From NCBI RefSeq assembly GCF_001426545.1, contig NZ_LMEZ01000004.1, positions 653,414-717,413 of the forward strand: DNA of 64,000 nt, read 5' to 3'. The translations under genes were made by a program, and so were the position numbers. The notes beneath the pieces were generated by a model. The model was not told where the DNA came from, ran no database searches, and worked only from the letters and a program-made list of their open reading frames with translations. Positions 8,727-17,661 of this stretch are shown here, one piece after another. Positions within the stretch are counted from its first letter, which is position 1. Every line of letters begins with the position of its first letter. Source of the DNA: Mycobacterium sp. Root135. GTDB taxonomy: Bacteria > Actinomycetota > Actinomycetes > Mycobacteriales > Mycobacteriaceae.

Positions 8727-9269
8727 TCAGGTGAAGATGTCGAAACCCGGGTCGTGCGGATGGTCCAGATGACCGTCGACGGGATCGGAGACGTCGTGCT
8801 GGCCGAGGTCCGGTGAGCCGGCCGCGTCGTCGACCCGCAGGTCGTCGATGAGGGGCGCGTCGACCGTCGGAACGTTCAGGTCGTCGAAACCGTGGTCGAC
8901 GATGGTCGGTGTCGAGTCCTCCGGCAGTTCGATGACGTTGGCGACCATGGGGACGTGATCTGCGACGACGTCGCTCCCCTGAATCGGGAGGTGGGCGTCG
9001 AAGGCGTCGAAGGCCGCGGTGGCCGCACCACTGGCCCATACGTTGTGGGCCGAATCCAGCAGTGTGTCGGCGCTGGCGGGGACAGCCCCCGACGGCACCA
9101 CACTCGACATCGACTCCGCGACGACGGGAATCAGGTTGTCGACGTCCACGTGGGTGACGTCGGTCAGGTTGGCGTCGGCGATGGTCTGGGCGGGGTTGGC
9201 CGCGTACTGAGCTGCTGCGTCCGGATCGCGCACCAACGACATCACGAAGTCGAGGAGTGAGTTCGCCAC
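8727..9269 (-). CDS. IniB N-terminal-domain protein (Rv0340-like)
   Basis: A 180-residue protein. Its first ~50 residues (MANSLLDFVMSLVRDPDAAAQYAANP...) are clearly related to the N-terminus of IniB at 7396-8445. It lacks the Asn/Gly repeat tail and instead has an acidic, Asp/His/Val-rich C-terminus. Position and length (about 180 residues) match Rv0340 of M. tuberculosis, which lies between the Rv0339c-type regulator and iniB. Function is unknown. AGGAGG lies just upstream of the ATG (9269). A TAACAT -10-like element at 9345-9350 and three TTAGGGG boxes at 9405-9443 give it the same promoter layout as iniB. Confidence 0.82.
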   Translation of the reverse strand: MANSLLDFVMSLVRDPDAAAQYAANPAQTIADANLTDVTHVDVDNLIPVVAESMSSVVPSGAVPASADTLLDSAHNVWASGAATAAFDAFDAHLPIQGSDVVADHVPMVANVIELPEDSTPTIVDHGFDDLNVPTVDAPLIDDLRVDDAAGSPDLGQHDVSDPVDGHLDHPHDPGFDIFT

Positions 9270-9404
9270 GACGTACCTCCTCTTCTCTGCTCGCGGGACC
9301 GTGTTGAGACGCCGCGAAGGTGCGGCGGCCGTGGTTCAGCTCGAATGTTATCGGCCCCGGGGGCTGCGGGAATCGGTGCTGAGACCACCCGCGCTTGGTG
9401 GGCA

Positions 9405-9443
9405 TTAGGGGCCGACGCATTAGGGGTTCGGAATCGTTAGGGG
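9405..9443. promoter_or_regulatory. Three TTAGGGG boxes in the divergent ini control region
   Basis: Copies at 9405-9411, 9420-9426 and 9437-9443; the first two are preceded by GCA. They sit 55-95 bp upstream of the TAACAT element (9345-9350) of the IniB-like gene and about 95-130 bp upstream of the divergent actin-fold ATPase, so they could serve both promoters. Confidence 0.5.
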
Positions 9444-9536
9444 GATGTGACCCGCCGCCGGGTGGTGCGCCGCTATGGTGAGTGCTGATCTTTTCCGATC
9501 CCCCTGGGATGCGCGTCTTCACGAGGAAAACGGGAC

Positions 9537-11369
9537 ATGACACAACCACTCGGACTGTCCGTCGGCACCACCAACTTGGTGGCGGCCCGCGTCGGGTCCG
9601 CTCCGGTCACGCGGCGGTCCGTCCTCGTGGTGTTCGACGACCGCGCCCCCGAGGTCGGTGTGTTCCCCGGCCCCAATCAGCCGGGGCTGGTCCTCACCGG
9701 GTTCGTCGAGCGGGTCGGCGACCCGGTGCCGCTGGTGGCGGCGGACGGCTCCTCCCACCGCGGCGAGCTCGTCCTGGTCGAAGCGCTCGATGCGATCGCC
9801 CGCGGGGTCGGCGGCGGTGAACCGGTCACGATCGCGGTGCCGTCGCACTGGGGTCCCGGGGTCGTCGGCGCCCTGCGCAGCGCCCTTCGCAACAAGCCCG
9901 GCCTGTCCCCCGGCGGGGTGCCCCCCACGCTCGTTCCGGACTCGGTCGCCGCGCTCGCCGGTCTGCGGGCCGCACCGGGGCTTCCGTCCGACGGTGTCGT
10001 GCTGCTGTGCGACTTCGGCGGCAGCGGCACCAGCATCACGCTGGCCGACGCGGGTGCCGGGCTGGCTGTCATCGGCGGCACGGTCAGATACCAGGACTTC
10101 TCCGGCGACCTCGTCGACCAGGCACTGCTCAACCACGTCGTCACGGGTATCGCGGAGGCCAACTCCGCCGATCCGGCCAGCACCGCCGCGGTCGGATCAC
10201 TCAGCCGCCTTCGCGACGAGTGCCGAAACGCCAAGGAACGGTTGTCCGCCGACACCGCCACCGTGATCCAGGCGGAGGTGCCCGGGTACAAGTCGGATGT
10301 CCGCATCACGCGGCCCGAACTCGAGGGGCTCGTCGACGCACCACTCGCCGGTCTGCTGTCGACCATCTCGGAGACGTTGCAGCGCTACCGAATTCCGCTT
10401 GCGAGCATCTCGGCGATCGCGACGGTCGGCGGTGGCGCCGCCATTCCACTCGTCACCCAGCGGCTCTCTGAGCAGTTCCGCGCGCCGGTCGCCACGGCGC
10501 CGCTGCCAATGCTGTCGACCGCCGCGGGTGCCGCGGTCGTCGGCGCTCTCGGATTCGACGACGCGCAGACGGGCATGGCACCGACGGGAATGGCGCCTGC
10601 CGCCGACGCCCCGACGGGCATGGCGCCGACGATGGGGTGGGCTGCGGGAACGCCGCTCCCCGGCCCGCCGAACGCCGACGACTCCGGTTCGTTGGCATGG
10701 TCGCAGGACGACGACGCGCTCACCGGTGAGCCGATGCCCTACGCCGGCGACGAGTACAGCTCGGACTACTCCTCGACCGGGGCCAGGCCCGAGATGGCCT
10801 TCGCGCACGAAGAAGAGGACGACCTCCCGGATTCCGAGCCGCTGGCTTGGTACAAGCGGCCGCCCGTCCTGTTCGGCGCCGCCGCAGCCGCAGCCTTGCT
10901 TGCCGTCGGTGGGTTCGCCGCGGTGCAGCTGACCGGCAGCTCGTCCGACAGCGGCACCGTCACCGAGGTCGTCACCATCTCGTCGACCGGCGCCAACGGG
11001 GTGGTGACCACCAGCCTGTCCACCCTGACGTCGACTCAGGAGAGTTCCGCGCCGAGCAACACCTCGACGGTCTCGAACTCGCCGACGACCACCACGGCGA
11101 CCACGTCGCCGACGACCACCACCACGACCACCACGTCGCCGACCACCACGACGACGACGACCACCACGACCACCACCACGACGACGACCACCACCACGAC
11201 GACTCCGCCCACGACGACCACCACCACGACCCCGCCTCCGGTCACGACGACGACCCAGCCCCCGGTCACCACGACGACGAAACCTCCCGCCCCGCCGACG
11301 ACCACGGTGGCGCCGCCACCGGATACGCCGACGACTCCGGTCATCGAGCCGGACACTCCCGAGAATTAA
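9537..11369 (+). CDS. Membrane-anchored Hsp70-like (actin-fold) ATPase with Thr/Pro-rich tail
   Basis: A 610-residue protein. The first ~340 residues have the Hsp70/actin ATPase fold: phosphate-1 motif LGLSVGTTNLVAARVG near residue 5, phosphate-2 motif CDFGGSGTSITLAD near 160 and the adenosine motif VGGGAAIPLVTQRL near 300. There is no Hsp70 peptide-binding domain. A linker with repeated TGMAP units (near 340-370) precedes one membrane span (about 443-463), and a long Thr/Pro-rich tail follows. The tail should therefore lie outside the membrane with the ATPase inside. A paralogue is at 54341-56149. The TAA stop shares a base with the ATG of the regulator at 11369, indicating coupled translation. 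Function is unknown. Confidence 0.8.
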   Translation: MTQPLGLSVGTTNLVAARVGSAPVTRRSVLVVFDDRAPEVGVFPGPNQPGLVLTGFVERVGDPVPLVAADGSSHRGELVLVEALDAIARGVGGGEPVTIAVPSHWGPGVVGALRSALRNKPGLSPGGVPPTLVPDSVAALAGLRAAPGLPSDGVVLLCDFGGSGTSITLADAGAGLAVIGGTVRYQDFSGDLVDQALLNHVVTGIAEANSADPASTAAVGSLSRLRDECRNAKERLSADTATVIQAEVPGYKSDVRITRPELEGLVDAPLAGLLSTISETLQRYRIPLASISAIATVGGGAAIPLVTQRLSEQFRAPVATAPLPMLSTAAGAAVVGALGFDDAQTGMAPTGMAPAADAPTGMAPTMGWAAGTPLPGPPNADDSGSLAWSQDDDALTGEPMPYAGDEYSSDYSSTGARPEMAFAHEEEDDLPDSEPLAWYKRPPVLFGAAAAAALLAVGGFAAVQLTGSSSDSGTVTEVVTISSTGANGVVTTSLSTLTSTQESSAPSNTSTVSNSPTTTTATTSPTTTTTTTTSPTTTTTTTTTTTTTTTTTTTTTPPTTTTTTTPPPVTTTTQPPVTTTTKPPAPPTTTVAPPPDTPTTPVIEPDTPEN

Positions 11370-13840
11370 TGGCCGTCAGCGACGCGGTCGCGACCTGGCT
11401 GTCGTCGCCGACCGAGCCGACGAAGGTTCTGGTGTCCGGCGGCGTCGGCACCGGGAAGACCACCACGCTCGCCGAGATCAGAGCCTCGTTGCGCGCGGCA
11501 GGCGTCACCGTCGTCGCGCGCCCTCCTCGCGCCGGTGACCCACCGGATGCCGCGGTGGTCATCGACGACGCCCACCTGCTGGGCGCCGCAGACTTAGAGC
11601 GGCTGGTCGAGCTGATCGGCGACCCCGCCGCGACGGTCGTGGTCGCGGCAGAACCGTTGTCGCACCAGCCCGCACTGACCGCCCTGCGCACGGCGATGGC
11701 CCGTGAGGCACCCGTTCTGACGCTGACCCCCCTGACACCGTCCGACGTGCACCGGCTGGCCGCCGAGATCGTTGGCGTGTCGCCTTCGACCGAGCTGGTC
11801 AGCGACGTCGTGGTGGCAAGCGCAGGCCTGCCCTTCCTCGTCCATCCCGCATTGGCCGCGCTGGTGTCGGCGGACGGCATGTCCGCGGCGGACGCCGCCA
11901 AGGTGGCGTTGATCGAGCGGTTGCGTCGGGTGGAGGAACCCGTGCTCGACACCCTTCTGCTGTCGTCGCTCAGCCAGGACCTCGGCCCGGACGACGTCGG
12001 GGCCACGCTGGGCGTGGACCAGGACGAGGCGCAGCGGCTGGTCGACGTCGCGAGGGCCAGCGGGCTCATCGCCCCGTCGCTCAGCCCGGCGTTCACCGCC
12101 GCACTGCATCAAAACGTCGCCCAGATCATCGGTGCGGCGCGTCATCACCAGGTCGAAACATCCTTGCTCCGAACGCAACTCGAGCAGTCGACGCTGTCCA
12201 CCGAGCTGGCGCTGCGACTCGCCGAGCACGGACTACGCGACCCTCGGCTGGCGGCGGCACTGACCGATCTCGCCGCCCTCAACCAGGGTCGCCCCGCCAA
12301 CGCCGCCCGGCTGTACCGCGCCGCCACGAAGGTGGGGGCCAGCGAGCTCAACGCGAAACTCGCCGACGCGCTGGCGCTGACCGGGGACTGTGCCACCGCG
12401 GGCCGTCTCGCCGACGAGTTGCTCGCCTCGGAGAACGTGGGCGAACGGGCCGCGGCGGTCCGGATCGCGGCCAGTGTCGCGCTGCACGACGGCAGCGCCG
12501 CCCAGGCGGCGGAGCTCTTCCGTTGGCTCGGTCCGTATCCCGATGCCGTCGTGGGGTCGGCCGCCGTCGTGGCCGCCCTCGGCGTCGGCGACGTCGCGTC
12601 GGCCCGTGCCGCGTTGAGCGCCGACGTCTCGGGTCCGCCGACGTCGACCGCCCGGGCAGCGCGCGGCATCGCCGAGGGACTGCTGCTGACGGTCGACGGC
12701 GGCTACCCGGCGGCCGTCGCCCGGTTGGCGCAGTCGATGACCGAGCAGGTCTCGGCCGTCGTCACCCCCGACACCCCGTCAGCCCTCGTCACGTTGGTGG
12801 CGATGCACGGCGGCGACTCCGTCCGAGCCCGCAGCGTGATCGGCAGGGCCGTCCGCGGCACCGGCGACGACGACGGATTCGTCGCGCACCGGCACACCCT
12901 GCTGTTGGGCTGGGCCCGCATGTTGGACGGCCAGCTGTCCGCCGCGGCAGCCGACGCCGCCTCCGTCGACGGTGCGAATCTGCACCGGCGCGACGCGTTG
13001 TGGGCCGCCGCGCTGCAGACCGCGGTGGCCCGGCGCGCCGGCGACAGCGGTGCCGTCTACAAGCACTGGTACGCGGCGATGGAGGTGCTCACGGAGTACT
13101 CCATGGACCTCTACGCGTTGCTGCCGCTCGGCGAACTATGGGTGGCCGCGGCCCGGTTGGGACAGGTCGACCTCGTCAAGTCCGCACTCGACGAGGCCTT
13201 CACTCTGCTTGGCGCCCTTGGCAATCCGCCCCTGTGGTCGGTGCCGCTGCATTGGTCGGGGGTGCACGCAGGCATTCTGGCGAACTCGCCCGCGTCGGTC
13301 GCACCGCACGGCCAGGCGCTGACCGCGGCAGCCGTCCACAGCTCGTTCGCGCGGGCCCTGGCGAGCGCGGGGCGCACCTGGCTGCGGGTGCTGGCCAACC
13401 ACGTCGACGCGGGTGAGGTGACGGCGGCCGCCCGCTCGCTGACGCAGTTCGGGCTGACCTGGGACGCGACCAGGCTGGCCAGCCAGGCGGCGCTGCACAC
13501 CCCCGACGGCAAGGTGTCCGGGGCCATGCTTCAGCTGGCGCGCGACCTGAAGCTCACCACCGCGGGCACCGAGGACGGCGGCGACGTCGCGGTAGCGCCT
13601 GCGGCGGCCGCGCCACGTCCCGGTTCGTCGACGACGCGGGAATCGCGGTTGTCCGATCGCGAGCGCGAGGTGGCCGAGCTGCTGCTGCAGGGGATGCCGT
13701 ACCGCGACATCGGCAGCCAGCTCTTCATCTCGGCGAAGACCGTCGAGCACCACGTGGCGCGTATTCGACGTCGGCTGGGAGCCGAGTCCCGGTCGGAGTT
13801 GATCTCGATGCTGCGGGCGATGTTGGGCGCGCCGAGTTGA
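11369..13840 (+). CDS. iniR: Large LuxR-type transcriptional regulator with N-terminal ATPase (Rv0339c/IniR-like)
   Basis: An 823-residue LAL-like regulator. P-loop GGVGTGKT is at residues 24-31 and the Walker B region VVIDDAH at 63-69. A long alpha-helical, TPR-like middle follows, with a C-terminal LuxR helix-turn-helix (LSDREREVAELLLQGMPYRDIG... near 760-815). The length and the position next to the Rv0340-like gene and iniBAC match M. tuberculosis Rv0339c, which has been proposed to control iniBAC (IniR); I recall that role and cannot verify it here. The ATG overlaps the ATPase stop by one base (TAATG). Candidate targets are the TTAGGGG boxes at 8594-8608 and 9405-9443. Confidence 0.85.
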   Translation: MAVSDAVATWLSSPTEPTKVLVSGGVGTGKTTTLAEIRASLRAAGVTVVARPPRAGDPPDAAVVIDDAHLLGAADLERLVELIGDPAATVVVAAEPLSHQPALTALRTAMAREAPVLTLTPLTPSDVHRLAAEIVGVSPSTELVSDVVVASAGLPFLVHPALAALVSADGMSAADAAKVALIERLRRVEEPVLDTLLLSSLSQDLGPDDVGATLGVDQDEAQRLVDVARASGLIAPSLSPAFTAALHQNVAQIIGAARHHQVETSLLRTQLEQSTLSTELALRLAEHGLRDPRLAAALTDLAALNQGRPANAARLYRAATKVGASELNAKLADALALTGDCATAGRLADELLASENVGERAAAVRIAASVALHDGSAAQAAELFRWLGPYPDAVVGSAAVVAALGVGDVASARAALSADVSGPPTSTARAARGIAEGLLLTVDGGYPAAVARLAQSMTEQVSAVVTPDTPSALVTLVAMHGGDSVRARSVIGRAVRGTGDDDGFVAHRHTLLLGWARMLDGQLSAAAADAASVDGANLHRRDALWAAALQTAVARRAGDSGAVYKHWYAAMEVLTEYSMDLYALLPLGELWVAAARLGQVDLVKSALDEAFTLLGALGNPPLWSVPLHWSGVHAGILANSPASVAPHGQALTAAAVHSSFARALASAGRTWLRVLANHVDAGEVTAAARSLTQFGLTWDATRLASQAALHTPDGKVSGAMLQLARDLKLTTAGTEDGGDVAVAPAAAAPRPGSSTTRESRLSDREREVAELLLQGMPYRDIGSQLFISAKTVEHHVARIRRRLGAESRSELISMLRAMLGAPS

Positions 13841-14027
13841 GATGTGCCAATTTCGGCCCCCGCGGCGCAGTTTCGGCGAATGTGACGACTGACACAGCGA
13901 AGGCGGGCTCGGGGTTCACGACTAGCGAACTAACACCAACCGCCCAGGCAACCAACCGGTAGGTTAGGTCAGCCTTCGTAGCGATACGAAAGCCGCGGAT
14001 GCCACTATGAGCTGGCATCTAGCGTAA

Positions 14028-14065
14028 GTTACCGACCAGTAACCGGCTATCTTACTGCGCGGTAA
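14028..14065. promoter_or_regulatory. Tandem TTAC-N6-GTAA palindromes before etfD
   Basis: TTACCGACCAGTAA (14029-14042, extended to GTTAC/GTAAC at 14028-14043) and TTACTGCGCGGTAA (14052-14065). Their centres are 23 bp apart, about two helical turns, and the second ends 20 bp before the GTG start. The layout is typical of a TetR-type operator pair. Confidence 0.6.
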
Positions 14066-14085
14066 CTTCAACCCGGGAGGCGCGC

Positions 14086-17000
14086 GTGGACACGCAAACC
14101 CTAATCAGGCTGACCCTTGGCCTTCTGTTGACGGCAATCGTGTTGGGGTTCGCCGTCAAACGCGTCCTCTTCCTGGTGAACCTGATCAGCTCGGGGCAGC
14201 CCACGATCGACGAGGACGCCCGCAAGGACAACCTCAAGGCGCGCATCACCACGCAGTTCACCGAGGTCCTCGGGCAGAAGAAACTGCTGAGCTGGTCCAT
14301 CCCCGGCATCGCCCACTTCTTCACCATGTGGGGCTTCTTCGTCCTGTCCACCGTCTACCTCGAGGCCTACGGCGTCCTGTTCGACCCGAAGTTCGCCATC
14401 CCGTTCGTCGGGCACTGGGACGCGCTCGGGTTCCTGCAGGACTTCTTCGCCCTCGCGGTGCTGCTAGGCATCATCGTCTTCTCGATCATCCGACTCCGTT
14501 CGGAGCCCAAGGAATACGGCCGCGACTCCCGCTTCTACGGTTCGCACACCGGCGGCGCCTGGCTGATCCTCTTCATGATCTTCCTGGTCATCCTCAGCTA
14601 CGCGTTCTTCCGCGGGGCCGCAGTGGTGACCGAGAACCTGCCCTACGGTTGGGGTGCGTTCTTCTCCCACGGCATGGGCGCGTGGATGCAGGTCTTCGGA
14701 CAGCACGCCAACGAATACATCGAAACCGTCGCGCTGCTGCTGCACATCGGCATCATGCTCGTCTTCCTGCTGATCGTGTTGCACTCCAAGCACCTTCACA
14801 TCGGCCTCGCACCGGTCAACGTCACGTTCAAGCGTCTGCCCAACGGCCTCGGCCCGCTGCTGCCCATGGAGTACAACCGCGAGTACATCGACTTCGAGGA
14901 TCCCGCCGAGGATGCGGTGCTCGGTCGCGGCAAGATCGAAGACTTCACGTGGAAGGGCTACCTCGACTTCACGACGTGTACCGAGTGCGGCCGCTGCCAG
15001 TCGCAGTGCCCGGCCTGGAACACCGGAAAGCCGTTGTCTCCCAAGCTCGTCATCATGAACCTGCGCGACCACCTGTTCGCCAAGGCGCCCTACATCATCG
15101 GCGGCCAGGAGACCCCGGCCGAGAACACCGCCGAAGGCGGCGCCACCGAAACCCTGGTGAAGGACGCCGATCACGGCGACCACCACCACGTGCCCGAATC
15201 CGGGTTCGAACGCATCCTCGGCTCCGGTCCCGACCAAGCCACCCGCCCGCTCGTCGGCACCCTGGAGCAGGGTGGCGTCATCGACCCCGACGTCCTGTGG
15301 TCCTGCACCAACTGCGGCGCCTGCGTCGAGCAGTGCCCGGTGGACATCGAGCACATCGACCACATCGTCGACATGCGCCGCTACCAGGTCATGGTCGAGT
15401 CCGAGTTCCCCGGCGAGCTCAACGGTCTGTTCAAGAACCTCGAACGCAACGGCAACCCGTGGGGTCAGAGCCCCAAGGAACGCACCAAGTGGATCGACGA
15501 GGTCGACTTCGACGTGCCGGTCTACGGCGAGGACGTCGACTCCTTCGACGGCTTCGAGTACCTGTTCTGGGTCGGCTGCGCCGGAGCCTTGGAGGACCGC
15601 GCCAAGAAGACCACCAAGGCCGTCGCCGAACTGCTTGCCACCGCGGGCGTGAAGTTCCTCGTCCTCGGCAGCGGTGAGACCTGCACCGGCGACTCCGCTC
15701 GCCGCGCGGGCAACGAGTTCCTGTTCCAGCAATTGGCTGCGCAGAACGTCGAGACCATCAACGGCGTGTTCGAGGGTGTCGAGACCGTCGACCGCAAGAT
15801 CATCGCGACGTGCCCGCACTGCTTCAACACCATCGGCCGCGAATACCCGCAGCTCGGCAGCAACTACACCGTGGTGCACCACACCCAGTTGCTGAACCGC
15901 CTGGTCCGGGACAAGAAGCTGGTCGCCGTCAAGCCGGTCGGTCAGGACGTGACCTATCACGACCCGTGCTTCCTCGGTCGCCACAACAAGGAGTACTCGG
16001 CCCCGCGTGAGCTCATCGGTGCCTCGGGCGCCACGCTGACCGAGATGCCGCGCCACGCCGACCGCGGTCTGTGCTGCGGCGCGGGCGGCGCGCGAATGTG
16101 GATGGAAGAGCACATCGGCAAGCGCGTGAACCACGAACGCGCCGAAGAGGCCCTGAACACCAACGCCTCGAAGATCGCGACCGGCTGCCCGTTCTGCCGC
16201 GTCATGATGACCGACGGTGTCGGCGACCTCGCCGAGGAGACCGGCAAGCAGGCCGAGGTTCTCGACGTCGCGCAGCTGCTGCTGGCGTCGTTGGACAAGG
16301 ACACCGTCTCGTTGCCGGAGAAGGGCGCGGCGGCAAAGGCATTCGCCGCCCGGGTCGCCGAGCGCGAGGAGCAGGCCCCCGCCGAGGCCGAGCCGGTCGT
16401 CGCCGAGGAAGAGGCCGCCCCGGTGGCCACGGCCGAGACGGCGACGACGGAAGCTCCTGCGGCACCTGCCAAGGGCGGTCTCACCATCGCCAAGAAGCCG
16501 GGTCGCAAGCCCGCCGCGAAGGCCGAGGCCGCACCTGCCGAGGCCACTCCCGAGGCACCCGCCGCCGAAGCGCCGGTCAAGGGTCTCGCCATCGCCAAGA
16601 AGCCGGGTGCCAAGAAGGCCGCCCCGGCGCCTGCGGCGACGACGACGGAGACCAACACCGCACCGGCAGCCGCCGAACCGCCCGTCAAGGGACTCGGCAT
16701 CGCCAAGCGCCCGGGTAGCAAGAAGGCCGCCGCCCCCGCTGCTGCTGAGACGCCGGCGGCCGAGACCGCTCCCGCTGCGGCCGAGCCCGCCAAGGCCGAA
16801 CCGCCGGTGAAGGGGTTGTCGATCGCCAAGCGCCCCGGCAGCAAGAAGGCCGCTGCCCCGGCCGCGCAGGCGTCCGCCACGGTCGTCCAGCCGGCGAACG
16901 TCGCTCCCGACGAGGCGGAGGCGGGCACCGACCCTGCCGAGTCCGCCGATTCGGATCTCGGTCTCGAGAAGCCAGAACCGCCCGTCAAGGGTCTGGCCAT

Positions 17001-17211
17001 CGCCCGTCGCCCGGGGAGCAAGAAGGCGGCCGCCCCGAAGCCCGCGGAAGACGTTGCGCCGCAACCCGAACCGGAAGCCACTCCCGCCGTCGAGGATTCG
17101 GCGTCAGAACAGGTGAGCGAACCCGCCGCAGCGGCGACGCCCGCCGAACCCGAGGCCCCGGTGAAGGGTCTCGGCATCGCACCGGGCGTCCGTCGTCCCG
17201 GAAAGCGCTAG
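14086..17211 (+). CDS. etfD: EtfD-like membrane iron-sulfur oxidoreductase (Rv0338c family) with repetitive C-terminal tail
   Basis: A 1041-residue protein. The N-terminal ~240 residues carry about five membrane spans (NarI/HdrE-like). Two 4Fe-4S motifs follow, CTECGRCQSQCP near 297 and CTNCGACVEQCP near 406, and then CCG-type domains with CPHC near 575, HDPCFLGRH near 624 and CCGAGG near 663. The M. tuberculosis orthologue Rv0338c (EtfD) passes electrons from EtfBA, and hence acyl-CoA dehydrogenases, to the respiratory chain and is needed for fatty-acid use. The last ~300 residues are an Ala/Pro/Glu-rich tail with six copies of a Lys-rich motif. The GTG start is supported by GGGAGG 7 bases upstream. 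Confidence 0.92.
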   Translation: MDTQTLIRLTLGLLLTAIVLGFAVKRVLFLVNLISSGQPTIDEDARKDNLKARITTQFTEVLGQKKLLSWSIPGIAHFFTMWGFFVLSTVYLEAYGVLFDPKFAIPFVGHWDALGFLQDFFALAVLLGIIVFSIIRLRSEPKEYGRDSRFYGSHTGGAWLILFMIFLVILSYAFFRGAAVVTENLPYGWGAFFSHGMGAWMQVFGQHANEYIETVALLLHIGIMLVFLLIVLHSKHLHIGLAPVNVTFKRLPNGLGPLLPMEYNREYIDFEDPAEDAVLGRGKIEDFTWKGYLDFTTCTECGRCQSQCPAWNTGKPLSPKLVIMNLRDHLFAKAPYIIGGQETPAENTAEGGATETLVKDADHGDHHHVPESGFERILGSGPDQATRPLVGTLEQGGVIDPDVLWSCTNCGACVEQCPVDIEHIDHIVDMRRYQVMVESEFPGELNGLFKNLERNGNPWGQSPKERTKWIDEVDFDVPVYGEDVDSFDGFEYLFWVGCAGALEDRAKKTTKAVAELLATAGVKFLVLGSGETCTGDSARRAGNEFLFQQLAAQNVETINGVFEGVETVDRKIIATCPHCFNTIGREYPQLGSNYTVVHHTQLLNRLVRDKKLVAVKPVGQDVTYHDPCFLGRHNKEYSAPRELIGASGATLTEMPRHADRGLCCGAGGARMWMEEHIGKRVNHERAEEALNTNASKIATGCPFCRVMMTDGVGDLAEETGKQAEVLDVAQLLLASLDKDTVSLPEKGAAAKAFAARVAEREEQAPAEAEPVVAEEEAAPVATAETATTEAPAAPAKGGLTIAKKPGRKPAAKAEAAPAEATPEAPAAEAPVKGLAIAKKPGAKKAAPAPAATTTETNTAPAAAEPPVKGLGIAKRPGSKKAAAPAAAETPAAETAPAAAEPAKAEPPVKGLSIAKRPGSKKAAAPAAQASATVVQPANVAPDEAEAGTDPAESADSDLGLEKPEPPVKGLAIARRPGSKKAAAPKPAEDVAPQPEPEATPAVEDSASEQVSEPAAAATPAEPEAPVKGLGIAPGVRRPGKR
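16471..17208 (+). repeat. Six-copy KGLxIAKRPGSKKAA-type repeat in the EtfD tail
   Basis: Copies begin near 16471, 16575, 16684, 16806, 16984 and 17161. The core reads (V)KGL(A/G/S)IA(K/R)(K/R)PG(S/A)KKAA, and the last copy is a degenerate terminal form (KGLGIAPGVRRPGKR). Ala/Pro/Glu-rich spacers of variable length separate them. The copies are similar but not identical at DNA level, so selection on the peptide is likely. Confidence 0.85.
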
Positions 17212-17235
17212 CGGGCGCCTAGGAACCCGAGTGCG

Positions 17236-17661
17236 TCAGCTCACCTGGTGTAGCTGGAACGGGGCCTGGGTGATCGTGCCGCCGGGGCAGTCGTAATTCG
17301 AGTCGGTGGTGATCGTGCCTGCCAGTGTCGCGGGGTCGAGGGTCAGCGAGATGTAGGCAGGTGCGTAACTGCCGTCAGCGCAGATGGCACCGTCGGGCTT
17401 GGTGATCTTGAAGTTCCACTTCCCGTCGAGGAGGGTCGCGGGGACGGTCCAGCCCTGATTGCTGGAGACGCTGCCCGCACATCCCGTGGCTCCGCATGTC
17501 GTCGCAATCGTCCAGAGGTTGAGGACGTCGCCACCGGAGTACGTTCCGTTGAGCAACGGTGGATCTGCGAGGGCCGGCGCCGCCAGGCCCGCGGCGACGG
17601 CCGTGATTGCCATGGCTACAGGGATGGCCGAAGCCAACGTGCGTGTGACTACCAGCTTCAT
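17236..17661 (-). CDS. Small secreted protein with four cysteines, unknown function
   Basis: A 141-residue protein with a clear Sec signal peptide, MKLVVTRTLASAIPVAMAIT through ALA, cleaved before DPPLLNG. The mature part has four Cys (CGATGCAG, CADG, YDCPG) that could form two disulfides, and is rich in Gly, Thr and Asp. The ATG at 17661 is preferred over the upstream in-frame ATG because GGAAGG lies about 8 bases before it and the signal peptide then starts properly. It resembles small mycobacterial secreted proteins of unknown function. It is divergent from aspC and converges with etfD. Confidence 0.75.
   Translation of the reverse strand: MKLVVTRTLASAIPVAMAITAVAAGLAAPALADPPLLNGTYSGGDVLNLWTIATTCGATGCAGSVSSNQGWTVPATLLDGKWNFKITKPDGAICADGSYAPAYISLTLDPATLAGTITTDSNYDCPGGTITQAPFQLHQVS

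Noticed and set aside
11077..11220. Short-period ACC/ACG repeats resembling a tandem or CRISPR-like repeat
   Set aside because: They encode the poly-Thr tail of the ATPase and have no spacer-repeat structure. No CRISPR array was seen anywhere.
13960..13979. IdeR (iron box)-like sequence TAGGTTAGGTCAGCCT before etfD
   Set aside because: Only about 13 of 19 positions fit the consensus as I recall it, and the second half is poor. The tandem TTAC-N6-GTAA sites nearer the start are far more convincing.
14464..17064. Very long open frame antisense to etfD
   Set aside because: High third-position GC keeps the antisense frame open; it lacks family motifs, while the sense strand encodes clear iron-sulfur motifs.
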